43,882 nt of DNA from Streptomyces sp. CBMA156 (GTDB lineage: Bacteria > Actinomycetota > Actinomycetes > Streptomycetales > Streptomycetaceae): contig NZ_MSJQ01000134.1 in the NCBI RefSeq assembly GCF_014596515.1, positions 1 to 43,882 of the forward strand, given 5' to 3'. Under the pieces are notes generated by a model, which worked only from the letters and a program-made list of their open reading frames with translations, searched no databases and was not told the origin of the DNA. Of this stretch, positions 23,329-32,538 are shown in pieces. The position numbers and the translations under genes are program-made. Within the stretch, counting starts at the first letter, position 1. The number at the start of each line of letters is the position of its first letter.

Positions 23329-24118
23329 CCTGGACCACCACCTTGCGGGTCGCCAGCCACTGGGCGCCCCGCCCGGCGGCGAGCAGCACGGCCGCCCAGC
23401 CGAGCTGGAAGCCGAACGCGCCGAGCAGGCCGGTGCCGCTCGCGCGTTCCAGGAAGACGTCGCTGGGGACCTTCACCAGGGCCGCCCAGGGCAGCACCCC
23501 GCCGAGGTCGCCGAGCCATCCGGGGAACAGCGCGATCGGCAGCAGCATCCCGGAGAAGAACATCGAGACCACCAGCATCACCGAGCGGATGCCCTCCGAG
23601 TCGTTCAGCCAGAAGCCGGTGATCGAGACCAGGAAGCGCAGCCCGAAGCTGACCACCACCGCGAGCAGCGCGGAGAGCAGGAAGAATCCCCAGGTCAGCG
23701 GGTGCTCGGGCATCCGGAGGTGGAACACCAGCGCGCCGATCAGCATCGGCACGGTGCCGCGGACCAGCGCCTGGAAGCCGGCCCGGCCGAGGTCGGAGGC
23801 CAGCCACCAGCACTGGAAGTCGACCGGACGGTAGAGGTCGACGGCGATGTCCCCGCTGCGGAAGCGGTCCTGGAGGTCGTCCTGGAAGCCGCCGCCCCAG
23901 ACCGCGACGGTGACCAGCAGGCTCTGGCTGACCCAGATGTAGGTGACGGCCTGGCTCTGGTCGTAGCCGCCGAGGCCGGGACGGGCCTGCCAGAGGGCGA
24001 GGAAGGTGTAGGCGAGGATGACGCCGAAGACGGTGTTGGTGAAGGTGCCGGCCACGGTGGCGGCCCGGTAGGTGGAGTAGCGGCGGAAGGCGCCGCGGGT
24101 GACGGCGGCGTAGAGCAT
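23321..24118 (-). CDS. ABC-2 type permease (DUF990 family), first subunit
   Basis: A 265-residue permease with six predicted helices. The cytoplasmic N-terminus has GAFRRYSTYRAATVAG, the conserved loop FRSGDIAVDLYRPVDFQ lies near residue 90, and FWLNDSEGIRS near residue 175 is a family mark. AAGGAGA precedes ATG 24118 at a good distance. It opens the three-gene exporter operon and diverges from the penicillin-binding protein gene. Confidence 0.9.
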   Translation of the reverse strand: MLYAAVTRGAFRRYSTYRAATVAGTFTNTVFGVILAYTFLALWQARPGLGGYDQSQAVTYIWVSQSLLVTVAVWGGGFQDDLQDRFRSGDIAVDLYRPVDFQCWWLASDLGRAGFQALVRGTVPMLIGALVFHLRMPEHPLTWGFFLLSALLAVVVSFGLRFLVSITGFWLNDSEGIRSVMLVVSMFFSGMLLPIALFPGWLGDLGGVLPWAALVKVPSDVFLERASGTGLLGAFGFQLGWAAVLLAAGRGAQWLATRKVVVQGG

Positions 24119-24307
24119 ATTGTCTCCTTATCGACAAACAGGAGCAGAGGGGAGTGCCCTCGGCATCCGCGCACGCCCCAACGGCCCCGACCGGCCGTAC
24201 CCGGGGGTGCCGGGCCGGACGGGCGGAGCTGCGGAAGTGGGTGCGCTATGCGGTTCTCACCTTTCACCGTACCTCCGGCCCGCACCCCCCGCACCCGGTT
24301 TATCCGG

Positions 24308-24342
24308 CCTGATCGCCCGTCAAATAGCAGATAATCTCGGCA
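24308..24342 (+). promoter_or_regulatory. Probable leaderless promoter of the PBP gene
   Basis: TAATCT (24332-24337) ends four bases before ATG 24342 and no ribosome-binding site is present, so transcription probably starts at the A of the ATG. The -35 (about 24308-24314) is weak. Confidence 0.45.
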
Positions 24343-26711
24343 TGACCTTGAGCAGCCGACGCCAGGCCAAACGGGCCGCCCGCCGCGAGGCCCGCCGCGC
24401 CCTCCCGCTCTGGCGCCGGGCCCTGCCCACCTGGCGGATCACCCTCGGCACCCTCACCGCGCTGCTCCTGCTCGCCGTCGGCGGCTTCGCCGCGCTCTAC
24501 GCCGTCGTCCCGGTGCCCGATCCCAACGCCCACGCCGTCGCCCAGAACAACATCTACCTCTACGCCGACGGCACCACCGAAATCGCCCGCACCGGCGCCG
24601 TCAACCGCACCGACGTCACCATCGACCGGATCCCGCTCCAGACCCAGCAGGCCGTCGTCTCCGCCGAGGACCGCACCTTCTACCAGAACCGCGGCATCGA
24701 CCTGAAGGGCATGATCCGGGCCGGCTGGAACACCCTGCTCGGCAAGGGCATGCAGGGCGGCTCCACCATCACCCAGCAGTACGTCAAGAACTACTACCTC
24801 ACCCAGGACCGCACCATCGAGCGCAAGGGCCGCGAACTGCTCATCGCCCTCAAGGTCGACCAGCAGCGCGACAAGCGCGAGATCCTCGCCGGCTACCTCA
24901 ACAGCAGCTACTTCGGCCGCGGCGCCTACGGCATCCAGAGCGCCGCCCACGCCTACTACGGCGTCGACGCCGCCCAGCTCACCCTCGGCCAGGGCGCCTA
25001 CCTCGCCGCCCTGCTCCAGGCCCCCAGCCTCTACGACGTCAGGACCGCCACCCCCGCCAACCGCGAGAAGGCCCTCGCCCGCTGGCACCACACCCTCGAC
25101 GGCATGGTCCAGCTCGGCTTCCTCGCCCCCGCCGACCGCGACGCCACCACCTTCCCCGAACCCCTCGACCCCCAGCCCGCCACCGGCCTGTCCGGCCAGG
25201 CCGGCTACCTCGTCGGCGTCGCCGACGACTACCTCATCTCCTCCGGCACCCTCGACGCCGCCACCCTCAAGGCCGGCGGCTGGCGCATCACCACCACCTT
25301 CGACAAACCCCGCCAGGACGCCTTCGCCCAAGCCGTCCAGGAGCAGCTCACCGGCGAACTCGACCCCCGGGCCCGCCCCGACACCGACACCGACGTCCGG
25401 GTCGCCGGCGCCTCCGTCGAACCCGCCACCGGCCGGGTCGTCGCCGTCTACGGCGGCCCCGACTACGCCAAGCAGCCCTACAACGACGCACTGCGCCAGG
25501 ACAACCAGATCGGCTCCACCTTCAAACCGATCGACCTCGCCGCCGGACTCCTCGCCCAGCACACCGTCGACGGCCACCCGATCACCACCGAGTCCCGCTA
25601 CGACGGCACCAGCGAACGCCCCGTCACCGGCGGCCCCACCCCGTACGCGCCGCCCAACGAGGACGACATCGACTACGGCAGCATCACCCTGCGCCAGGCC
25701 ATGGTGAAGTCCGTCAACTCCGTGTACGCGCAGGAGGGCGTGGACGCCGGACTCGCCCGCGTCCGGGAGACGGCCGTCAGACTCGGCATCCCCGACAGCG
25801 TCCGCGGCATGGACCCGGCCAACACCTCCATGACCCTCGGCACCGCCACCCCCAGCGCCATCGACCTGGCCGGCGCCTACGCCACCCTCGCCGACCACGG
25901 CCAGGCCCGCACCCCCTGGTCCGTCCTCACCCTCGAACGCGCCACCCCCGGCGGCACCGTCGACGTCCCCGAACTGCCCGAGCACAACCCCACCGACGCC
26001 ATCGGCCGCGGCATCGCCGACTCCGTCACCGACGTGCTGCGCGGCGTCATCAGCCCCCGCGGCACCGGCGCCGCCGCCCTCGACCTCGGCCGCCCAGCCG
26101 CCGGGAAGACCGGCACCACCGACTCCAACCTCTCCGCCTGGTTCGCCGGCTACACCCCCGAACTCGCCACCACCGTCGGCCTGTTCAGGGAACACCCGAA
26201 GACCCACGCCAAGGAACCCCTGGCCGGCACCGCCGGACTCGCCCGGATCAACGGCGGCGCCTTCCCCACCCGGATCTGGACCGCCTACATGACCGCCGCC
26301 CTCGACGGCACCCCCGCCCAGGACTTCGACCTCCAGACCGGCAACGGCGAACCCGGCGACACCACCTGGCCCACCGCCCCCGTCAGCACCACCCCCAGCG
26401 CGACCACCACCCCCACCACCCCGGCCACCGGCGGCGCACCCACCGCCGCCGCCGAGCCGGCCCCGGGCACGCCGCCCCCCACCCACGCACCCGCCACCCA
26501 CGACGCGCCCAGCGCCCCCGCCGCCACCGGCGAACCCGAACCGCGCCCGACCACCCCCAGCCCGCAGGCCCCCAAGCCCACCACCGAACCGGAACAGCCC
26601 AGCACCACCCCCAAACCCAGCCAGCCCCAGCCCACCAGGCCCACCGCCCTCCCCAGCGCCACCGGCGGGCCCCCCACCCACCTGGCGACCCCGCCCGGCA
26701 CCCCGCACTGA
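24342..26711 (+). CDS. Class A penicillin-binding protein (transglycosylase/transpeptidase)
   Basis: A 789-residue bifunctional cell-wall synthase. A short basic cytoplasmic tail (SRRQAKRAARREARR) and one transmembrane helix (about residues 34-56) anchor it. The glycosyltransferase domain has SAEDRTFYQNRGID near residue 108, QGGSTITQQ near 140 and KREILAGYLN. The transpeptidase domain has the active-site serine in GSTFKP (SxxK, near 390), SVNS near 456 and KTGTT near 588. The last ~110 residues are a disordered Pro/Thr/Ala tail, unusually long. ATG 24342 is chosen because the basic tail starts there. It diverges from the ABC exporter operon. Confidence 0.95.
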   Translation: MTLSSRRQAKRAARREARRALPLWRRALPTWRITLGTLTALLLLAVGGFAALYAVVPVPDPNAHAVAQNNIYLYADGTTEIARTGAVNRTDVTIDRIPLQTQQAVVSAEDRTFYQNRGIDLKGMIRAGWNTLLGKGMQGGSTITQQYVKNYYLTQDRTIERKGRELLIALKVDQQRDKREILAGYLNSSYFGRGAYGIQSAAHAYYGVDAAQLTLGQGAYLAALLQAPSLYDVRTATPANREKALARWHHTLDGMVQLGFLAPADRDATTFPEPLDPQPATGLSGQAGYLVGVADDYLISSGTLDAATLKAGGWRITTTFDKPRQDAFAQAVQEQLTGELDPRARPDTDTDVRVAGASVEPATGRVVAVYGGPDYAKQPYNDALRQDNQIGSTFKPIDLAAGLLAQHTVDGHPITTESRYDGTSERPVTGGPTPYAPPNEDDIDYGSITLRQAMVKSVNSVYAQEGVDAGLARVRETAVRLGIPDSVRGMDPANTSMTLGTATPSAIDLAGAYATLADHGQARTPWSVLTLERATPGGTVDVPELPEHNPTDAIGRGIADSVTDVLRGVISPRGTGAAALDLGRPAAGKTGTTDSNLSAWFAGYTPELATTVGLFREHPKTHAKEPLAGTAGLARINGGAFPTRIWTAYMTAALDGTPAQDFDLQTGNGEPGDTTWPTAPVSTTPSATTTPTTPATGGAPTAAAEPAPGTPPPTHAPATHDAPSAPAATGEPEPRPTTPSPQAPKPTTEPEQPSTTPKPSQPQPTRPTALPSATGGPPTHLATPPGTPH

Positions 26712-26737
26712 CGCAGGCCCCGGCCCAACGCCGCTCC

Positions 26738-27907
26738 CTAGCGCACCAGTTCGCGCTCCAGCGGAGTCCGGAACCGCGGCGTCACCCGCACCTCCCCCAG
26801 CCAGCCCGCCAACCGCCGCGCCTCAGCCGCCACGGCCCCCTCGGCCTGCGCCCCGACATCCCGGAACAGCCGCCACACCAGCTCGCCGTCGGCCCGCTGC
26901 GCCCAGCCGCCCACCACCTCGCCGCACCACCACACCGTCGGCCCGGCGTTGCCCGCCCGGTCGAACAGCGCCGGCACGTCCTCCGGCCGCAGGTACCAGT
27001 CCCGCCCGCGCCAGCCCATCACCGCCGGGTCCAGCGCGGGCAGCAGCGCCGCCCACGGCTCGGGCTCCGCCACCGGCCCCTCGTCCCCCGGCAGCACCAG
27101 CGCCGCCGCCCCGCCGGCCAGTGCCACGTCCCGCGCCCCGAGGTCCGCCAGCGCCCCGCGAACGTCCCTCAGCGTCCAGCCCGTCCACCACTTCACGTCC
27201 TCGACCGTCGCCGGCCCGTACGCCGCCAGCCAGCGCCGCACCACCTCGGCTCTGGCCTCCCGCACCGGCACCTCGGGCCACTGCGGCACCAGCGCCCAGG
27301 GATAGCTGCTGCTCAGCCACGAACCCCGCGGACGGCAGCGGCGCACGTGCCCGTCCGAGGCCAGCAGCCGCAGCAGCCGGCTGCCCACGCTCTGCCTCGC
27401 CTCGTACGCCTTGCCCGCCGACATCAGCATCGTCTCGCGCAACTGCGGTACGTCCTCGGACAGTTCCCTGGTCGTCGCCTCACCGCGCCGGGCCAGCGCG
27501 GCCAGCACCTCGCGCTCGGTCTCCGCCAGCCTGGCCTCGTCCCAACCCTCGGCGTGGTCCCGCAGGTGCTTCAGCAGCGTCGCCCGCTCCTTGGCCGCGA
27601 TCGCCCGCGCCGCCGCCGAACTCACGTACGGGGCGAGGCCCTCCGTCACCGCGAAGATCGTCCGCCGCATCGACAGCAGCTTCACCAGCGAGACGTCCTC
27701 GTACAGCGCCCGGTCCACCTCCGCCGCCGAGGGCTCCGCCAGCCGCGCGCAGGCCGACAGGTACACCGTGGCCGCGTCCGTCGCGTGCAGCCCGACCACC
27801 GCATCGGCCACGTCCTCCACCCGCGCCGCCCGCACCGACGGCGCCAACGACTGCCGCCGCCCCAACCGGGCGCGACGCTCCTCATCACCGATCACCGGCA
27901 CGCTCAT
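26738..27907 (-). CDS. Winged-helix DNA-binding protein, AlkZ/HTH_42 family
   Basis: A 389-residue protein of the AlkZ/YcaQ-like HTH_42 group, whose characterised members are DNA glycosylases acting on alkylated or crosslinked DNA. Recognisable parts are the N-terminal AARVEDVADAVVGLHATDAATVYLSACAR, MRRTIFAVTE near residue 80, the helix-turn-helix region TTRELSEDVPQL, and the C-terminal LLPALDPAVMGWRGRDWYL and WWCGEVVGGWAQR. The characterised QxQ-type motif position reads HATD here, as in many uncharacterised actinobacterial members, so repair activity is not assured. Transcribed convergently with the PBP gene. Confidence 0.82.
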   Translation of the reverse strand: MSVPVIGDEERRARLGRRQSLAPSVRAARVEDVADAVVGLHATDAATVYLSACARLAEPSAAEVDRALYEDVSLVKLLSMRRTIFAVTEGLAPYVSSAAARAIAAKERATLLKHLRDHAEGWDEARLAETEREVLAALARRGEATTRELSEDVPQLRETMLMSAGKAYEARQSVGSRLLRLLASDGHVRRCRPRGSWLSSSYPWALVPQWPEVPVREARAEVVRRWLAAYGPATVEDVKWWTGWTLRDVRGALADLGARDVALAGGAAALVLPGDEGPVAEPEPWAALLPALDPAVMGWRGRDWYLRPEDVPALFDRAGNAGPTVWWCGEVVGGWAQRADGELVWRLFRDVGAQAEGAVAAEARRLAGWLGEVRVTPRFRTPLERELVR

Positions 27908-28005
27908 GCCGGGACCCTAGCCCGTGCCACCGACAACGCCCGGGACCGTCCGGCGGGTCGCGCCTTGGCGGCCGGTCAGCGCACCGGCCGTCAGCGGACC
28001 GGCTG

Positions 28006-28326
28006 TCAGCGGACCGGCCGGAACCGGTCCACCACCGCCCAGCCCGGGCCGAGCTCACGGCGTACCGCGTCCAGGGCCGCCCGGGCCCGGGCGTTGAAGC
28101 GGTCCTTCTCCTCCTGCCCCCACGGCGACGGGTCCGGCGGGTAGTCCCAGTCGATCGAGGTCTGGTACCACTGCGACAGCTCCGTCAGCTCCGCCCGGAG
28201 CCCGGCCCCGAGCGGCAGCAGCTCCAGCCCGGCCGGGCAGCCGTACGGGCTCTCCGGGTCCTCCGGCCACAGCACCGAGCCGACCGAACCGGACTCGAAG
28301 AAGAAGCGCAGCCGCTCCGCCGTCAC
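28006..28326 (-). CDS. Small hypothetical protein coupled to the GroES-like gene
   Basis: A 106-residue acidic and aromatic-rich protein starting at GTG 28326, which overlaps the co-chaperonin stop by four bases (GTGA). It has RLRFFFESGSVGSVLWPEDP near the N-terminus, then a helical middle with LSQWYQTSIDWDYPPDPSPW. No family recognised. The tight overlap shows co-translation with the upstream gene. Confidence 0.75.
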   Translation of the reverse strand: MTAERLRFFFESGSVGSVLWPEDPESPYGCPAGLELLPLGAGLRAELTELSQWYQTSIDWDYPPDPSPWGQEEKDRFNARARAALDAVRRELGPGWAVVDRFRPVR

Positions 28327-28712
28327 AGGTACAGCCCGGTCGAGCCCTCCGTGTCGCCGAAGCGGGCCGCGGCGACGGCGTGCAGGTCACGCTCGCGCAG
28401 CAGCACGTAGGTGGCGCCGCGGACCTCGACCTCCAGCTTGTCCTCCGGGTCGTACAGCACCCGGTCCCCCGGCTCCACCGCGCGCACGCTCTGGCCCACC
28501 GCGACGGCCTCGGCCCAGGTGCAGCGCTTGGACAGCTCCGCGGTCGCCGGGATCAGGATGCCGCCGGTCGAGCGGCGCTCGCCCTCGCTGCCCTCGATGC
28601 GCACCAGCACGCGGTCGTGCAGCATCCGGATCGGCAGCTTCTCGCCGAGCCGGTCGTGGCGGACGACCTCCAGCTGGTGGTCGGGACGGGTCGGTTCGTC
28701 GTTCGTACTCAC
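28323..28712 (-). CDS. GroES-family co-chaperonin-like protein
   Basis: A 129-residue protein with the GroES beta-barrel pattern: IRMLHDRVLVRIEGSEGERRSTGGILIPA near residue 30, VAVGQSVRAVEPGDRVLYD and VEVRGATYVLLRERDLHAV. It is longer than standard GroES (about 100 residues) because of a polar N-terminus and a C-terminal extension. The mobile-loop sequence ERRSTGGILIPATAE departs from canonical GroES and no groEL is nearby, so it is a paralogue that may not cap GroEL. GTG 28712 is the likely start. Confidence 0.8.
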   Translation of the reverse strand: MSTNDEPTRPDHQLEVVRHDRLGEKLPIRMLHDRVLVRIEGSEGERRSTGGILIPATAELSKRCTWAEAVAVGQSVRAVEPGDRVLYDPEDKLEVEVRGATYVLLRERDLHAVAAARFGDTEGSTGLYL

Positions 28713-28843
28713 GGTCCCGAAGGTACCGTCCCCCGGCACGGTGCGTGACGCTGGCCCGGCATGCGGAAGGCCGGGCACGCGGAAGGCCGGGCATGCGAAA
28801 GGCCGGCCGCCCGCTGGCGCCCGGCCTCTCCGTCCTGCCGCAC

Positions 28844-29203
28844 TCAGCCCTTGCGGCGCTTGCGGGCCGAGGCGACCAGCAGCACCAGGCCCACGCCGAC
28901 CAGCGCGGCCGGGACGACCCGCTCGCGGCGCGGCTGTCCCTGCTCGTCCACGAACTGCGCCCTGACCTTCTCCACCACGCCGCTGGCGGCCACGTAGACC
29001 CGGGCGGTCTTCTCCTCGACGGCGGCCGCCGCCTTGGCCTTGACCTGGGCGGAGATGGTGCTCGGGTGGACGCGGACGGCCAGCTCGTCCAGGGTCGACG
29101 CCAGCCGGTCACGCGTCCGCTCGATGTCCGCCTCGATCTGGACGGTCGTCCGCACCGACTTGTCCTGCGTGCTCGCCTCGCCCACTCGGGCCACCCCATT
29201 CAC
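28844..29203 (-). CDS. DUF3618 domain protein
   Basis: A protein of about 119 residues. The DUF3618 part is TVQIEADIERTRDRLASTLDELAVRVHPS, followed by an amphipathic Ala/Lys-rich helix and one C-terminal transmembrane segment (ALVGVGLVLLVASA) with a basic end RKRRKG, so the protein is tail-anchored. Three in-frame GTG codons (29203, 29194, 29185) are possible starts and none has a clear ribosome-binding site. It diverges from bcp across a 148-base promoter region. Function unknown. Confidence 0.8.
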   Translation of the reverse strand: MNGVARVGEASTQDKSVRTTVQIEADIERTRDRLASTLDELAVRVHPSTISAQVKAKAAAAVEEKTARVYVAASGVVEKVRAQFVDEQGQPRRERVVPAALVGVGLVLLVASARKRRKG

Positions 29204-29351
29204 TTGCCGATGTTGTTCCGTCCGATCCGTGCGATCGGTGCGACTGACCCAGTGTGTCAGCTGCCGAACACGGTCGCGCGGCCCCACCCACCATCGGAGG
29301 TAAGTTTGCCGTGGTACGACCGTCCGTCCCAGCATCCAGGAGAGTACGACC

Positions 29352-29825
29352 GTGACTGAGCGCCTCCAGCCCGGCGACACCGCGCCCGCCTTCAGCCTGT
29401 CCGACGCCGACGGCAACCAGGTGTCCCTCGCCGACCACGCGGGCCGCAAGGTCATCGTCTACTTCTACCCCGCCGCCCTGACCCCCGGATGCACCAAGCA
29501 GGCCTGCGACTTCACCGACAACCTGGAGGTCCTCGCGGACGCCGGCTACGACGTCATCGGCATCTCCCCGGACAAGCCGGAGAAGCTCGGCAAGTTCCGC
29601 GAGGCCGAGAACCTCAAGGTCACCCTGCTGTCCGACCCGGACAAGACGGCGCTGGAGGCGTACGCCGCCTTCGGCGAGAAGCAGAACTACGGCCGCACCT
29701 ACCTCGGCGTGATCCGCTCCACGATCGTCGTGGACGAGCAGGGCAAGGTCGAGCACGCGTTCTACAACGTGCGGGCCACCGGCCACGTCGCCAAGCTGCT
29801 GCGCGACCTCAAGGTCGGGGCCTGA
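29352..29825 (+). CDS. bcp: Thioredoxin-dependent thiol peroxidase (peroxiredoxin Q/BCP)
   Basis: A 157-residue peroxiredoxin reducing hydroperoxides with thioredoxin as electron donor. The peroxidatic cysteine is Cys47 in LTPGCTKQAC and the resolving cysteine is Cys52 in the same motif, the spacing of classic BCP enzymes. The usual charged residues before TPGCT are Ala-Ala here (YPAALTPGCT). Further family marks are VIGISPDKPEKLGKF and LLSDPDK. It starts at GTG 29352. Confidence 0.95.
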   Translation: MTERLQPGDTAPAFSLSDADGNQVSLADHAGRKVIVYFYPAALTPGCTKQACDFTDNLEVLADAGYDVIGISPDKPEKLGKFREAENLKVTLLSDPDKTALEAYAAFGEKQNYGRTYLGVIRSTIVVDEQGKVEHAFYNVRATGHVAKLLRDLKVGA

Positions 29826-29916
29826 ACCCAGGGCGTGAGTCCAGGGCGTGAGCCCAGGACCTGGTGCCGGAGCCTGAATCCGGCGCCGGGGCCCGGCCGG
29901 GCCCGGGAACGACGAA

Positions 29917-29957
29917 GCGGTGGCGGCACACCCCCCGACCGGGTGCACCGCCACCGC
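29917..29957. terminator. Bidirectional terminator between bcp and the chitinase gene
   Basis: GCGGTGGCGG (29917-29926) pairs with CCGCCACCGC (29948-29957), with a further CACCC/GGGTG helix inside, between two convergent genes. Confidence 0.65.
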
Positions 29958-29993
29958 CGTCCATCACCTCAGCGGACCATTCTGATCATCTGA

Positions 29994-32465
29994 TCAGCAG
30001 GCCCCGAGGTCGCTCCAGACACCCCACGAACCGCTGGCGGAGGGGTCGTCGCCCTTGGTCCACCACTTGTTCTGGTAGTAGTGGCCCTTCCACGAGACCT
30101 TGGTGGGGGTCGCGTAGGTGGTGCCCGCGTCCCAGCTCGGGGCGGCCGCGCAGGTGCCCGAGGTCGGGGTCACGGTCGGCGTGACCGTGGGCGTCACCGT
30201 GGGGGTGACGGTCGGGGTGACGGTCGGGGTCACGGTCGGCGTGACCGTCGGCGTCACCGTGGGGGTCGGGGTCGGGGTCGGCGTACCGCCGTCCACCGCG
30301 CCGCGGGTCAGGTCGCCCTTGATCCCGTACAGCGTGCCGCCCACGTTGACCGTCCAGTTCGACGGGGTGGACACCGGCAGGTAGTAGACGAAGTCCATGT
30401 CGATCGAGGCGCCCGGCGCCAGCGACTGCCAGCCCGGCAGCTTGACCGACACCCGGTTGTAGTTGCCCTTCAGACCGCCCACGTTGCCCGGGCCCGGGTT
30501 GTCCTGCTTGATGACCTGGAGGCCGAAGCCGGACTGGTCCTTGGCGTTGCCCGGGGCCGAGTTGCCGTAGTCGAACTGGAACTCGGTGCCGCCCGGCAGG
30601 GTCAGCGTCGAGTTGTTGACGATGTGCAGCTTCGGGTTGATCGGGTAGTTCGAGTCGCCCAGCGCGAAGTTGTTGAACGACACGTCGATCGGCAGGGTCT
30701 GCTGCGGCAGCGCGACCGTCGAACGGATCGCACCGTACGGGGTCGACGCCTTGAACTTGTCGTACATCAGCGAGGTCAGCGTGTTGCCGGGCACGTACTG
30801 GCCCTTGCCGCCGTTGGCGGTGGCGTCCCACTTGTAGTCGCCCGCGAGCTCCCAGATCATCGCGCCGCCGGCGCCCTGGTTGACGATGTAGTCCGCCTTG
30901 GCGCCCACCGACTGCTCGTCCTCGGTGGAGAGGAAGACCTTCTTGGTGTCGTTCCACAGCCACGGCGCCACCAGGGTGGAGCTGTAGTTGCGGGTGTAGG
31001 TGCCCTGGAGCGCGGTGTCGGACACGCCGTACTTGGACAGGTAGTCGGGCAGGATGCCCTTCTCCAGGTTCTTCGCGTGCCACATCGGGTTCGACCCGGC
31101 CGGGGACTCCTTGCCCGCGTCGTCCTTGTCGTTCCAGATGTTGTCGATGCCGACCGCGCCGTCACCGCAGGCGGTCAGGCCGGAGCCGACCGGGCAGGTG
31201 GTCGCCGAGGCGGTGCCCCAGAGGCCGTTGGTGCCGCCCTGGACGTTCTTGAACCCGCGGGTGTAGTACGGCAGGCCGACGTTGATCCGGCCGCCCGGCA
31301 TCGAGCCGCGGAAGTAGTGGTACGACCAGTCGGCGTTCAGGTAGCCGATGCCGCCGTACTGACCGGTGCCGTAGACGTTGGCGGAGGCCAGCTCGCCGTC
31401 CTTGCCGTCGTCGAACAGCGAGGCGTTCGGGCCGACGTACTTGTTCCAGGCGCCGTGCAGGTCGTACGACATGATGTTGACGTAGTCCAGGTACTTGGCC
31501 ACCTGGAAGGTCTCCATGCCGCGCAGCAGGTAGCCCGAGGACGGGGCCGCGACCGACAGCAGGTAGTGCTTGCCGTCGGCGGCGCCCGCCTTGTCCAGGC
31601 TCTCGCGCAGGGTCTTCATCAGCGCCGCGTAGCCCTTGGCCAGCGAGCCGCGCTTGGAGTTGGCGAGCTGCCAGTCCAGCGGGTTGCCGGCGTCCTTCAT
31701 CGAGGTCGGGTACTCGTAGTCGACGTCGACGCCGTTGAAGCCGTACTTGCGGACGAAGTCGACCGACGAGGCGGCGAAGGTGTCGATGCCGGCCTGGTTG
31801 ACGCTGCCGTCCGGGTTGACGGTCATCGAGTAGAAGCCGCCGGAGTTGACGCGCTTGCCGTCGTCCCCGAAGTAGCCGCCGGTCTCGGTCCAACCGCCCA
31901 CCGAGATCATGGTCTTGACGTTCGGGTACTGCTTCTTGTACTTCGTCAGCAGGTTGAAGTGGCCCTTGTACGGCAGGCTCGGGTCCAGCTCGGCACCGGG
32001 GACGCCGGGGAAGGAGATCCCGGTGGCCTCGTTGGTCGGGCCGTCGGTGCCGACCGAGAGCTTGTTGTCGCCGCCGACGTGGCCGAAGGCGTAGTTGAGG
32101 TGGGTGACCTTGTCCCAGGGGATGTCGCTCACCAGGTACGGCGCGTCGCCGTTCTTGCCGGTGCGCCAGCCGGTGAAGTAGCCGATGATGCGGCGCTGGT
32201 GGTCCGCGCCCATCTTCTCGCGCCCGCTGGTGTCGTAGACGGAGCAGTACGGGACGTCCACGCCGGCGGTCTGGTACAGGCCGTCCGGCCGACAGGCCGC
32301 GTTGTCGACGGCCGCCGAAGCCTGCGAGGGCGCCGCACCCAGCGTCGCCATCAACAGTCCGGCCAGCGAAGCCGCCGCGAGCGAGGCCACACCGGCCCGC
32401 GCCGCAGGGCTCTTCCGGCGGTCGGCGGCGGTGGGACGCCGCTCCGCCGTGTTTCGGATCAACAC
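29994..32465 (-). CDS. Secreted GH18 chitinase with CBM5/12 chitin-binding domain
   Basis: An 823-residue extracellular chitinase. GTG 32465 has GGAGG six bases upstream, which decides the start. Residues 1-50 are a long signal peptide with a basic start (VLIRNTAERR). The GH18 barrel follows, with the substrate-binding MISVGGW and the catalytic FNGVDVDYEYP near residue 250; the final E is the proton donor, while the first D of DxxDxDxE is replaced by N. YDLHGAWN and AMIWELAGD are later barrel motifs. Then come a beta-sandwich module (about residues 600-725), a (PTVT)n linker and a C-terminal CBM5/12 domain with YYQNKWWTKGDDP. The promoter has the chitin-type direct repeats, so expression should respond to chitin and DasR. 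Confidence 0.95.
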   Translation of the reverse strand: MLIRNTAERRPTAADRRKSPAARAGVASLAAASLAGLLMATLGAAPSQASAAVDNAACRPDGLYQTAGVDVPYCSVYDTSGREKMGADHQRRIIGYFTGWRTGKNGDAPYLVSDIPWDKVTHLNYAFGHVGGDNKLSVGTDGPTNEATGISFPGVPGAELDPSLPYKGHFNLLTKYKKQYPNVKTMISVGGWTETGGYFGDDGKRVNSGGFYSMTVNPDGSVNQAGIDTFAASSVDFVRKYGFNGVDVDYEYPTSMKDAGNPLDWQLANSKRGSLAKGYAALMKTLRESLDKAGAADGKHYLLSVAAPSSGYLLRGMETFQVAKYLDYVNIMSYDLHGAWNKYVGPNASLFDDGKDGELASANVYGTGQYGGIGYLNADWSYHYFRGSMPGGRINVGLPYYTRGFKNVQGGTNGLWGTASATTCPVGSGLTACGDGAVGIDNIWNDKDDAGKESPAGSNPMWHAKNLEKGILPDYLSKYGVSDTALQGTYTRNYSSTLVAPWLWNDTKKVFLSTEDEQSVGAKADYIVNQGAGGAMIWELAGDYKWDATANGGKGQYVPGNTLTSLMYDKFKASTPYGAIRSTVALPQQTLPIDVSFNNFALGDSNYPINPKLHIVNNSTLTLPGGTEFQFDYGNSAPGNAKDQSGFGLQVIKQDNPGPGNVGGLKGNYNRVSVKLPGWQSLAPGASIDMDFVYYLPVSTPSNWTVNVGGTLYGIKGDLTRGAVDGGTPTPTPTPTVTPTVTPTVTPTVTPTVTPTVTPTVTPTVTPTSGTCAAAPSWDAGTTYATPTKVSWKGHYYQNKWWTKGDDPSASGSWGVWSDLGAC
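30163..30288. repeat. Tandem 12-bp repeats encoding the chitinase PTVT linker
   Basis: About eight 12-bp units (variants of GTCACCGTGGGC) encode the repeated Pro-Thr-Val-Thr linker between the chitinase catalytic part and its CBM5/12 domain. The linker length is likely to vary between strains by slippage. Confidence 0.85.
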
Positions 32466-32538
32466 TCGGTCCTCCAGGAGAGAGTGTCTGCGCGTGCCTG
32501 TGGGGGAGCACGCACGTGGGGGATTGCAATTGGCGCAG

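Noticed and set aside
24300..26708. Very long open frame (802 codons) on the minus strand opposite the PBP gene
   Set aside because: It is Gly/Ala/Val-rich without motifs and mirrors GC-biased codon positions of the PBP gene; a shadow frame.
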